From Chryseobacterium endalhagicum (GTDB lineage Bacteria; Bacteroidota; Bacteroidia; Flavobacteriales; Weeksellaceae): DNA of 64,000 nucleotides. The notes under the pieces were generated by a model that made no database searches, was not told where the DNA came from, and saw nothing but the letters and a program-made list of their open reading frames with translations. Position 1 is the first letter of the stretch; every line of letters begins with the position of its first letter. The DNA is taken from NCBI RefSeq assembly GCF_016745235.1, contig NZ_JAELVM010000001.1, positions 447,856 through 511,855 of the forward strand, in the 5' to 3' direction. This document shows positions 8,595 through 15,718 of the stretch, piece by piece. The position numbers and the translations under genes were made by a program.

Positions 8595-9428
8595 TTAAAT
8601 GTTGAATGTTACTTTTACTTTATTGATGAGCCTGTGAAGCTTTTGGGTCTGGTAATTCAGAAGCTCATAGATTTCCTGGGAGTTGGAATACAATTCCGGC
8701 ACAATCCTGTTGTTTATTTTTTTGATGCCCCGCCTTTTCATCGTCTCATGAATCACCTGGGCAAAAGATTCTTTGGCTCCCTGTTTAGAACTTTGCTGGG
8801 AAATTCCATTTGAATGCAGCCGATACAGATAGAGGGGTTCTTTAATGTATTTTACGTCACCGTACTCAAGGATTTTCAGATAAAGATCCTGGTCTACGGC
8901 GCTTTTCAGCTTAGGATTAATGCCGGATGTTTTCAGATAAGTTTCCTTTTTAAAGGTGAAAAAATGCGCAAACTGGGTAGGGCAGTTGAAAAAATATCTG
9001 CTGTTGTAGATTTGTTTGGTACTTGCAAAAACTTTGTCCGGATTCAGGTTTTCATTGCAGAGCATCATCTGGGAATATGCTGCGACGATATCATTATCAT
9101 TTTTAGAAAATTCTTCTATCATTGTTTTCAATGCATCCGCATAAAGAGCATCATCTGGATCAAGATAAGCACAGATTTCTCCTTCAGCATACTTCATACA
9201 TTCTCTTTTCGTGTAGCCGCAACCGTGATTCGTGGCATTCCGGTACAGCCTGAAACGCTGGTCGTTTTGGATAATAGTCTCTATGATTTCTACAGAATCA
9301 TCTGTGGATGCGTCATCAACGATGATCACCTCCCAGTTTTCATAGGTCTGGCTGATCAGAGAGTTATAGCAATCTCTAAAGTATTTGCCATTGTTATAAT
9401 TGGCGACAAGAATAGAGAATTTTATCAC
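8595..9428 (-). CDS. Family 2 glycosyltransferase (GT-A fold)
   Basis: 277 aa, cytoplasmic, adds a sugar from a nucleotide donor to a surface-glycan acceptor; the specific sugar is unknown. Visible motifs: FSILVANYNNGKYF nucleotide-binding start, VIIVDDASTDDSVEII, and the metal-binding AYLDPDDALY (Asp90-Asp93), then a C-terminal part with SAVDQDLYLKILEYG, typical of GT2. No membrane segment. The start codon is GTG at 9428. The gene stands alone among non-coding stretches rather than in a polysaccharide cluster, which is unusual for this family. Confidence 0.88.
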   Translation of the reverse strand: MIKFSILVANYNNGKYFRDCYNSLISQTYENWEVIIVDDASTDDSVEIIETIIQNDQRFRLYRNATNHGCGYTKRECMKYAEGEICAYLDPDDALYADALKTMIEEFSKNDNDIVAAYSQMMLCNENLNPDKVFASTKQIYNSRYFFNCPTQFAHFFTFKKETYLKTSGINPKLKSAVDQDLYLKILEYGDVKYIKEPLYLYRLHSNGISQQSSKQGAKESFAQVIHETMKRRGIKKINNRIVPELYSNSQEIYELLNYQTQKLHRLINKVKVTFNI

Positions 9429-9672
9429 GTTGAATTGAATTAAATTTTATACTTGATAAAACTAGGTAATTTAACATTGAAAAAATATAACATAGATCAT
9501 AGTGTATTTGATAAATTTTTCATATTATATGGCTGATTTTTAAATATTTTTTATTTAAAGGTTTTTATTTGTGATAAAATGTAAAAACAAGGAAAGTCTT
9601 TAAATGTGTTATTTGAGGGAGAAAAAATGAACTTTATGACTGCAAGCATAAAATAATAGCCTGAAAACAAAT

Positions 9673-9776
9673 TAAATTTGGGGTAAGATTAAACGATAAA
9701 TAATTATTTATAAATTATAAAAATTTTTTTTTCATCATTTGTGTTTTTGAGGCCTCCATTTTGGGGGCTTTTTTGT
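9673..9776 (+). ncRNA. Putative small transcript unit 2
   Basis: A perfect -7 box TAAATTTG (9673-9680) is followed by about 70 nt without an ATG ORF, including the palindrome ATAAATAATTATTTAT, then TTTTCATCATTTGTGTTTTT and a terminator with stem GCCTCC / GGGGGC (9752-9768) and T-run. The predicted RNA would be about 90 nt. The last 45 bp are near-identical to unit 1 at 8487-8530. Confidence 0.35.
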
Positions 9777-9817
9777 TCTCCTGATTTCAAAAGGTTAAAT
9801 ACATCCTGTAAATAAAA

Positions 9818-9839
9818 AACTCTCCTTTCGAGGAGAGTT
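9818..9839. terminator. Bidirectional terminator hairpin
   Basis: AACTCTCC and GGAGAGTT form a perfect 8-bp stem around a 6-nt loop, with A residues on one side and A-rich sequence on the other. On the minus strand it would end a short transcript starting near a TATATTTG box at about 9930, giving an RNA of about 100 nt with no ORF. Confidence 0.6.
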
Positions 9840-9994
9840 AAAAAAGTATATGGCTAAAAAAAGTATTTTCAGTTGATGTCAAACTTCTGTATTTCTATAA
9901 TGATGATAATAACGACGGTTTGATACTCAAATATAAATAAAACCGTCAGCTGGAAATATGATCCTGATCATAAGACTAAAATCGGGCATAGCTT

Positions 9995-10080
9995 TACATT
10001 TGATATGAAAACCTGAATACTATATGTTTTCATCACTTTATGATCATACTTAGCTTCCTCTTTACAGGGGAAGTTTTTTG
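9995..10080 (+). ncRNA. Putative small transcript unit 3 (two-hairpin RNA)
   Basis: A -7 box TACATTTG (9995-10002) is followed directly by hairpin 1 (ATGAAAAC at 10005-10012 with GTTTTCAT at 10026-10033) and by a terminator hairpin (CTTCCTC 10054-10060 with GGGGAAG 10067-10073, then TTTTTT). The predicted RNA is about 75 nt. The only ORF would be three codons. Transcription is inferred from sequence. Confidence 0.4.
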
Positions 10081-10160
10081 TTTTTCAGGTTAAATATATT
10101 CCAAGGGTCTGATCAATAGTGTTTTAAAAAAAAATATGAAAAAGTATTTTAATTAAAAAC

Positions 10161-10262
10161 TACTTTGGCACGATTTTTCAATATATGAAGCAACTCATGT
10201 TTAATTTGAGTTTTCATGGTTATTAGTTTTTATCCTCAGAGCAATCTGAGGATTTTTTTTTG
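10161..10262 (+). ncRNA. Putative small transcript unit 4 (two-hairpin RNA)
   Basis: A shortened -7-like box TACTTTG (10161-10167) precedes hairpin 1, built of ATGAA plus AACTCA (10185-10197) with TGAGTT plus TTCAT (10207-10217), an 11-bp stem with a 2-nt bulge. A 9-bp terminator follows (ATCCTCAGA 10232-10240, TCTGAGGAT 10245-10253, eight T). The layout matches unit 3. A 13-codon ORF (MKQLMFNLSFHGY) overlaps hairpin 1; I cannot exclude that it is translated. Confidence 0.4.
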
Positions 10263-10333
10263 CATGAAAAAAGAACGGAATTGTAAGACAAAGACTTATG
10301 ACCTGAGTCATAATTTAGAATCCGGGAACTTCC

Positions 10334-10409
10334 TATCTTTCAATTTTTAAATACATTCATATTTCTGAAATTTACACTTTAGCCTCTCGTGTTGCGGGAG
10401 GCTTTTTTG
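10334..10409 (+). ncRNA. Putative small transcript unit 5
   Basis: A -7-like box TATCTTTC (one mismatch) at 10334-10341 precedes an AT-rich 40-nt stretch and a strong terminator (GCCTCTCG 10382-10389 with CGGGAGGC 10395-10402, then six T). No ORF. The weakest promoter of the series but a clear terminator. Confidence 0.3.
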
Positions 10410-10454
10410 TTTTCTTTTTTCAGGATCAGATCCTAATAACAATTAGTATAAATT

Positions 10455-10482
10455 AAAAAAGCCTCTCATGACGAAAGGCTTT
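10455..10482 (-). terminator. Terminator after the orphan 78-aa gene
   Basis: AAAGCCT (10458-10464) pairs with AGGCTTT (10476-10482), and on the minus strand a T-run follows. It lies about 70 bp past the stop of the 10550-10786 gene. Confidence 0.6.
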
Positions 10483-10549
10483 TACGAACTGAATTAAAAA
10501 ATAGAAAGTATATATAGTATTTGGTGTGTTGCATTTTAAAGTGGCAGGC

Positions 10550-10786
10550 TTACGCGATATTTTTTGGCATACTCATACCCGATAGAACCTTATGGCCTAA
10601 ATAGAATAGCAAATGGACAGAATCCTTTGGAATATGCAGCTGAAGGTTGTGAGAGTTAATCATTTCAAATTTCCACTGATGCTGTACGCAGTAATTCATC
10701 ATTTCCTGTAAATCCTTATGCAAAAGGGCAAGGGTTACAGTGACTTCATTATTGTTTAATGTTTCCTGACTTAAACTTAGTTCCAT
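10550..10786 (-). CDS. Hypothetical 78-aa protein
   Basis: I do not recognise the family. 78 aa, soluble, no signal peptide or membrane segment, mixed alpha/beta pattern: VTVTLALLHKDLQEMMNYCV, then HQWKFEMINSHNLQLHIPKD, then HLLFYLGHKVLSG. Acidic start and several His and Met residues. ATG start and its own terminator downstream support a real single gene. Codon use looks like the neighbours. The position between the small-transcript stretch and tRNA-Cys gives no functional hint. Confidence 0.5.
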   Translation of the reverse strand: MELSLSQETLNNNEVTVTLALLHKDLQEMMNYCVQHQWKFEMINSHNLQLHIPKDSVHLLFYLGHKVLSGMSMPKNIA

Positions 10787-10976
10787 TGCTCATTTCAAAT
10801 ATGTGTATGCAGTATCAAGCAATATGCCATGGTAAAGAGAAATTTGGTAATGTGGTATCTGTTTTTTATTTTTTTGTTCGGATGAGAATATATCACTGTT
10901 TATGGTATTGCTGTGTTTTTTCCTGGGTAGGAAATCGGAATGTGGGATTATTGTGGGGCCAAATAGACACAAAATA

Positions 10977-11028
10977 AAAAAGCCTTTCTATAATCCACTG
11001 AAATTCAGTTTTATATAGAAAAGGCTTT
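10977..11028 (-). terminator. Terminator of the tRNA-Cys transcript
   Basis: Long inverted repeat: AAAAGCCTTTCTATA on the left arm with TATATAGAAAAGGCTTTT on the right arm. On the minus strand it is followed by a T-run and starts right after the tRNA 3' end at 11031. Confidence 0.8.
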
Positions 11029-11030
11029 TG

Positions 11031-11101
11031 AGGTACCTAGCGGATTCGAACCGCTGTAGATGGTGTTGCAGACCACTGCCTAGCCGCTCGGCCAAAGTAC
11101 C
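11031..11101 (-). tRNA. tRNA-Cys (GCA anticodon)
   Basis: On the minus strand a full cloverleaf of 71 nt can be folded: acceptor GGTACTT with AGGTACC, D-arm with GGCTAGGCAG, anticodon loop CTGCAAC carrying GCA, and T-arm GCGGTTCGAATCCGC. Discriminator base is T (U73), as expected for tRNA-Cys. The 3' CCA is not encoded and must be added by tRNA nucleotidyltransferase. A promoter lies about 24 bp upstream and a terminator directly follows, so it is transcribed alone. Confidence 0.97.
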
Positions 11102-11124
11102 ATTTTTACCATTTTTGAGGTGTG

Positions 11125-11153
11125 CAAATATAGCAAAAATTCTTTATGGACAA
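11125..11153 (-). promoter_or_regulatory. Promoter of tRNA-Cys
   Basis: On the minus strand TTG (11153-11151), an 18-bp spacer and TATATTTG (11132-11125) match the Bacteroidota promoter pattern. Transcription would start about 20 bp before the mature tRNA end. Confidence 0.7.
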
Positions 11154-11160
11154 AACTTTT

Positions 11161-11649
11161 TTAGATAATTTCTTTTGTTCCAATGCTGTTTATATCGCTT
11201 TTTAGCTGTCTTTCAGCTTCATAATCTTTGATCATAATTACGCGGGTATTGCTCCAACTGTCATGAAATCCGTTTTCACTTAAAAATGACAGCTGATCTA
11301 TCAGAATTACACCTCTTATGATATTCCTTAAAAAATAATTTCCGATAGAAGGTTTTTGTCCGTCCGTCATAATTACTCTTGTTCCGGTAATCAGTTTTCC
11401 TAAGCTTCTTCCGCCGGTTACCGCTTCCACGAAGAAAGTAAATAGTATGTAAGAAATAATTCCCATCAGCCTTTGTACAATGCCGCTGCTATTGGCCACC
11501 CATTCTCTGTAAGCGGGGCTGATGATCATCAACAGGGTAAGAAGAATAAAAAAAATAATATAAAAAGCGACAAGGTCAATTAAATAATTAGCCAGTCTGG
11601 TTCCCTTTGAAGCACGATGTCTGTCAACAATCTGTAAATACTTTCTCAT
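11161..11649 (-). CDS. RDD family membrane protein
   Basis: 162 aa with the RDD-domain layout: a short basic N-terminus (RHRASKGTRLANYLIDLVAF, carrying the Arg and Asp that name the family), two to three transmembrane helices (LVAFYIIFFILLTLLMII, GIISYILFTFFVEAVTGG), then the conserved GRSLGKLITGTRVI loop and a cytoplasmic tail. Function of the family is unsettled; some members affect ion or drug tolerance. It ends the thrA-to-RDD gene run, 36 bp after the DUF4403 gene. Confidence 0.85.
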   Translation of the reverse strand: MRKYLQIVDRHRASKGTRLANYLIDLVAFYIIFFILLTLLMIISPAYREWVANSSGIVQRLMGIISYILFTFFVEAVTGGRSLGKLITGTRVIMTDGQKPSIGNYFLRNIIRGVILIDQLSFLSENGFHDSWSNTRVIMIKDYEAERQLKSDINSIGTKEII

Positions 11650-11685
11650 TTGTTTTGGTTATTAAGTTTTTAGTTTTTAATGAAT

Positions 11686-13050
11686 TTAAATTCCGTTAAG
11701 CATTAATTTTAAAGAGGCATTGGTTTCTATAACTGCCGTAATCCCGTATTCGTTTAAAAGAACGCTGCCCGGTTTCAGATTGAAAACCCTTCCGTTCATT
11801 TTTAAACCTTTGTAATATTCTTTATTAAAAGCTTCTTCTATACTTTTCTTAGAAGCGAGTTCCAGATCCTGGGTGGGAATACCGTATTCGTCTTCGATCA
11901 TTTTTACAATTTTCCCTTTAAAAATAAGGGTCGCTGTTTTCTGAAGAATATTGGCGGTTCTTAAATTGAATTTCGTGTTAGACAGGACAATTTTCTTTTT
12001 GGTCTCATCATATACAGGAATCCCTGAAATAATGGCTTTCCCATTCACGTAGCCCTCCGTTTCAGCTTCAATGATTACTCTGCCGTCCGCGCCATAAACC
12101 CGGATATCTTTGATCTTTACTTTAGAGCCCCTTACATCGTATTCCTTGTTCATGAACATATTTCTGGCAATATTCGTGGCTTCGGAAAAAGGAACATTAG
12201 CAGTGGTTTGCAGCACAAATTTATCCGCCAGAGCAGGAACCACATTGAAATTACTGACTGATTTTATCGCGGGGGTAGCAGCAGGCTTGCTTCCTGTAAA
12301 TGTTTCAGAATAAATATCCATCCCGATATTCGTGGTGATTTCATTTCCATAGAACTTCAAAGGGGTGATATTTACGCCAGCCGGACTGATTTTCAGCCAC
12401 GTATTATACTCCTCCGAAATATTAAAAGGCTGTGAGAAAACATTCCATGCCATCACTGCATACTTTTGGAAGTTCAGCTGCGTAGCCATTTGCTGATCAA
12501 TTGTTTTGGCAAATTTCTCCTGTTGTTCCCTGAGACTCTTTTCTACCAGCGAGGTAATAGGGATCTGTATCTTTCCGTAATCGAGAACAGGTTTTGCTAC
12601 CCATCTGAAACCGTTAGGCTGCGTAGTAGTGGCAATGGTCCAGTTATTTTTAAAACTGATCGTTGTGTTAAAAGACATCACCGTTTCAAAAGTGGTATTC
12701 TGATAGGAATATACGCCCAATGTGCCAATTCCTTTTTCAGCCCATATTTTTAACGGAACCTCAATCAGAAGATTCTGGGTGGTGCCGCCTACCAGACGGA
12801 TGGGACGGGTTTTCCAGACCTTTACTTTAAACTGATCATTATTATTGTCCGTATAAGAATCGTCCTGATACACCAGCTCCTTTACCGAAGCATTGATCAT
12901 ATTACTGATCTCCGAAAGCGGAATGGTTACCGGCATCGTAATACTGGATTTTATCTTGGGGAAATTATAAACGGGAGATGGATTATCAACAGCAGTCTGG
13001 CCAAAAAACGAGGCAAAACTCAATAAAAATAGCAATTTGATGGATTTCAA
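11686..13050 (-). CDS. DUF4403 family exported protein
   Basis: 454 aa with signal peptide MKSIKLLFLLSFASFFGQ, so periplasmic or outer-membrane associated. The mature sequence has the long beta-rich form of DUF4403: two related halves with ITMPVTIPLSEISNMIN and VPFSEATNIARNM, and a C-terminal NEYGITAVIETNASLKLMLN. These resemble BPI/TULIP-like lipid-binding barrels, but the function is not established. The start codon is TTG at 13050, chosen because the signal peptide begins there and no in-frame ATG precedes it. It follows folB by 30 bp. Confidence 0.75.
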   Translation of the reverse strand: MKSIKLLFLLSFASFFGQTAVDNPSPVYNFPKIKSSITMPVTIPLSEISNMINASVKELVYQDDSYTDNNNDQFKVKVWKTRPIRLVGGTTQNLLIEVPLKIWAEKGIGTLGVYSYQNTTFETVMSFNTTISFKNNWTIATTTQPNGFRWVAKPVLDYGKIQIPITSLVEKSLREQQEKFAKTIDQQMATQLNFQKYAVMAWNVFSQPFNISEEYNTWLKISPAGVNITPLKFYGNEITTNIGMDIYSETFTGSKPAATPAIKSVSNFNVVPALADKFVLQTTANVPFSEATNIARNMFMNKEYDVRGSKVKIKDIRVYGADGRVIIEAETEGYVNGKAIISGIPVYDETKKKIVLSNTKFNLRTANILQKTATLIFKGKIVKMIEDEYGIPTQDLELASKKSIEEAFNKEYYKGLKMNGRVFNLKPGSVLLNEYGITAVIETNASLKLMLNGI

Positions 13051-13080
13051 TTCTTTATGTTTTGGTTGTAAATAATAGGT

Positions 13081-13452
13081 CTAATGCTCATCAGGTTTGA
13101 AGCTTCTCTCCAGTTCAATGCTCGCGCCTTTCATTTCGCCCTGCATTGGGGGAGAAGTTTTTGTAATCTTCAGCTTAATGTATGAGATCTGTGGAAAATT
13201 TTCATGGATCCGGGTTATAATTCTTCCTGCCACATGCTCCAGTAATTTGGATTTAATTTCCATTTCCTGATGAATAATTGCGTTGATATCAGCATAGCTT
13301 ATCGTATCATTCAGATCATCTGTTTCTGCGGCCTTCCAAAGATCCGTGTGCAGTTCTGCATTTAAAATATAATAGGTTCCGATGATATTTTCTTCGGGAA
13401 GCACACCGTGATACGCATATATTTTTACATCTTCAAGAAAGATCTTGCTCAT
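13081..13452 (-). CDS. folB: Dihydroneopterin aldolase
   Basis: 123 aa, usual length. Cleaves 7,8-dihydroneopterin to 6-hydroxymethyl-dihydropterin and glycolaldehyde in folate synthesis. Motifs: IFLEDVKIYAYHGVLPEE with the active-site Tyr/Gly region, ISYADINAIIHQEM, and KLKITKTSPPMQGEMKGASI near the C-terminus with the catalytic Lys. The ATG overlaps the thrC stop codon in an ATGA, so translation is coupled to thrC. The next folate gene, folK, is in the same window but 47 kb away. Confidence 0.95.
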   Translation of the reverse strand: MSKIFLEDVKIYAYHGVLPEENIIGTYYILNAELHTDLWKAAETDDLNDTISYADINAIIHQEMEIKSKLLEHVAGRIITRIHENFPQISYIKLKITKTSPPMQGEMKGASIELERSFKPDEH

Positions 13453-14762
13453 TGTTCCTGATTTTTATTCAGCAAAAATCGTTTTAATTCTTCAAAATCG
13501 GTATGAATTTCTACAGTTTTTTTCTCCTTCTTCATCAGATCCTCCAGAGCTGCAGGAATCCCGATTTTGATATTTCCCGCTTTTTCCACTGCTTCAGGGA
13601 ATTTCACAGGATGTGCCGTTCCCAGGATGAACCCTTTTTTGCCTGGATTTTCATTCAGGTATTGTTCCAGAGAAGCAAATGCCACCGCGCCGTGAGGCTC
13701 CAGAATGTATCCGTGTTTTTCATGAACCTCTTTTATGGTCTGCAATGTTGTATCATCATCAATGGAATAACCGGAGATCATTTCCTTCAGGGATTCAAAC
13801 TGCTGCCCGAAAAGTTCCAGAATCCTCGTAAAATTGCTGGGATCGCCCACATCCATTGCATTAGATAACGTCGCTACAGCTTTTTTAGGCTGATAGAATT
13901 GGGTTTTCAGATAGTCAGGCACCACATCATTTTCGTTACACGCCGCAATGAAATGATCCGCAGGAAGCCCACGGAAATGAGCTAGAAGTCCGGCACAAAT
14001 ATTCCCGAAATTTCCACTCGGAACACTAATTACAGGTTCCAAATTTTCATGCTGTTTCCACTGTTTTAAAGCCAGTAAATAATAAATCTGCTGGGGAAGC
14101 CATCTTGCAATGTTAATAGAGTTTGCTGATGTTAAAAATAATTCAGAGTTAATGTTTTCATCAGAGAAAGCCTGCTTTACGAGATGCTGGCAGTCATCGA
14201 AATTGCCGTCTACCTCCAGCGCGGAAATATTTCCACCCAGCGCGGTAAGCTGTTTTTCCTGCACTGCGCTGACTCTGTTTTTAGGATAAAGAATCACCAC
14301 ATGAATTCCCGGAACATTATAAAATCCGTGCGCCACGGCTCCTCCCGTATCACCGGAAGTGGCCACCAAAACCGTAACTTTTTTATCTTCATCTTTTAAA
14401 AAGTAAGAAAGACAGCGGCTCATAAACCTTGCACCAACATCTTTAAAAGCTAGAGTGGGTCCGTGGAAAAGCTCCAGAACAGAAATATTTTCATTGATTT
14501 TTTTTAAAGGAATTGCAAAGTTGATGGTTTCTGCCACAATTTCCTTTAAAATTTCCTCAGGAATTTCCTCGCCGATAAAATCTTTCATACATCTGAAAGC
14601 GATTTCTTCATTGGAGTACAAATGAAGATTTTCAATAAACTCCGGATCAAACTGTGGAACAGAATCAGGGAAAAACAGTCCTTTTTGTTTTCCCTGGCTT
14701 TTTATGGAAGCTGTTCTGAAATTAACGATTTCCTCTTTATCTTTTAAGTTATAATAATTCAT
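13449..14762 (-). CDS. thrC: Threonine synthase
   Basis: About 437 aa. PLP enzyme that converts O-phosphohomoserine to threonine. Motifs: NYYNLKDKEEIVNFRTAS N-terminus of the long-type family, PLP-lysine segment GPTLAFKDVGARFM, phosphate-binding TSGDTGGAVAHGF, and VPSGNFGNICAGL. The ATG at 14762 is chosen over one at 14795: it gives the conserved N-terminus and removes an overlap with the end of thrB (stop at 14779-14781). Third gene of thrABC and translationally coupled to folB by a 4-bp overlap. Confidence 0.96.
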   Translation of the reverse strand: MNYYNLKDKEEIVNFRTASIKSQGKQKGLFFPDSVPQFDPEFIENLHLYSNEEIAFRCMKDFIGEEIPEEILKEIVAETINFAIPLKKINENISVLELFHGPTLAFKDVGARFMSRCLSYFLKDEDKKVTVLVATSGDTGGAVAHGFYNVPGIHVVILYPKNRVSAVQEKQLTALGGNISALEVDGNFDDCQHLVKQAFSDENINSELFLTSANSINIARWLPQQIYYLLALKQWKQHENLEPVISVPSGNFGNICAGLLAHFRGLPADHFIAACNENDVVPDYLKTQFYQPKKAVATLSNAMDVGDPSNFTRILELFGQQFESLKEMISGYSIDDDTTLQTIKEVHEKHGYILEPHGAVAFASLEQYLNENPGKKGFILGTAHPVKFPEAVEKAGNIKIGIPAALEDLMKKEKKTVEIHTDFEELKRFLLNKNQEQ

Positions 14763-14778
14763 TGTAGTTAATTTGGCT

Positions 14779-15708
14779 TTAGTACTCTTTTTCAACGATC
14801 TCGATCCCGACAGGATTTATTTTTGATATATACACAAAACTTTCAATCCCAATATCATCATAAACAGATTTCATCATCCCGGCAATATTTTCTGCAGTTT
14901 CCTTTTTTTTCGCCAGCATGAATATGGAAGGTCCCGAACCGGAAATTCCACCCCCAAGTGCGCCAAGCCTTAGACTTTTTGTCTTGATTTCTCCAAATTT
15001 TGGAATCAGGATGCTTCTTACAGGTTCTATAATCACATCGTTAAGGCTTCTTCCAATCAAAGGAATGTCATTTTTAAGAATTCCCGTAACCAACCCTGCG
15101 ATATTTCCCCATTGCTCTATGGCGTCTTTAAACAGGATGTTTTTCTTTAAGATCTGTCTGGCATCCGAGGTTTTGACTTCCACCTGCGGATGTACCGCAA
15201 TCACAAACAGATCCGGAGTGCTCAATGGAATAATATCAATAGGAGCCGTGGATTTCACAAGGGTAATTCCTCCATAAATACACGGTGCAATATTATCTGC
15301 GTGGCGTACCCCTGAAGCAAGCTCTTCACCGAACATGGCAAAATGAACGAGCTCCTGTTTGGACAAGATATTTCCCAGTAACACATTGGCCCCAAAGGCG
15401 GCTCCGGCGGCGCTAGCCGCACTGGAGCCGAGCCCGCTGCCCGGCTTGATATGTTTACGGATCGTCACTTCAAAACCTGCGGTAAGATTTAAATCCTTTT
15501 GAATGTGCTGAAGCACAACACCTGCTACATTGTTCGAAGGATCTTCCGGAAGCCCGAAGTGGTCTTCATGTTTGATGATAATCTCGGGACTGTCCGTTAA
15601 TTTCACTTCCATTTCATCATAAGGCTCATGAATAGCCATTCCCAGGATATCAAATCCGCAGACCATATTGGCAACGGTAGCCGGAACTTTTATTTTTATT
15701 CTTTTCAT
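14779..15708 (-). CDS. thrB: Homoserine kinase
   Basis: 309 aa. GHMP kinase that phosphorylates homoserine with ATP. Motifs: KVPATVANMVCGFDILGMAI at the N-terminus, the P-loop-like PGSGLGSSAASAAGAAFGAN, RHADNIAPCIYGG, and LGGGISGSGPSIFML near the C-terminus. The start at 15708 (MKRIKIKVPAT) fits the family and leaves a 10-bp gap after thrA; a longer version from 15753 would run into thrA. Second gene of the thr operon. Confidence 0.96.
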   Translation of the reverse strand: MKRIKIKVPATVANMVCGFDILGMAIHEPYDEMEVKLTDSPEIIIKHEDHFGLPEDPSNNVAGVVLQHIQKDLNLTAGFEVTIRKHIKPGSGLGSSAASAAGAAFGANVLLGNILSKQELVHFAMFGEELASGVRHADNIAPCIYGGITLVKSTAPIDIIPLSTPDLFVIAVHPQVEVKTSDARQILKKNILFKDAIEQWGNIAGLVTGILKNDIPLIGRSLNDVIIEPVRSILIPKFGEIKTKSLRLGALGGGISGSGPSIFMLAKKKETAENIAGMMKSVYDDIGIESFVYISKINPVGIEIVEKEY

Positions 15709-15718
15709 AATTTTACAT

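Larger units (their letters stand above)
9429..10549. other. 1.1 kb gene-free stretch with several terminator-ended short units
   Basis: No open reading frame of convincing quality on either strand. The stretch contains four plus-strand hairpin-plus-T terminators (9751, 10054, 10232, 10382), one hairpin at 9818 flanked by A and T runs, and a minus-strand terminator at 10455. Several are preceded at 40-75 bp by TAnnTTTG-like boxes. The individual units are listed separately. 9429-9660 is AT-rich, and I see nothing definite there apart from possible 5' sequence of the glycosyltransferase gene. Confidence 0.6.

Noticed and set aside
10790..10972. 60-codon minus-strand ORF before the 78-aa gene
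   Set aside because: Low-complexity composition, no RBS or family, overlaps the likely promoter of the 78-aa gene.
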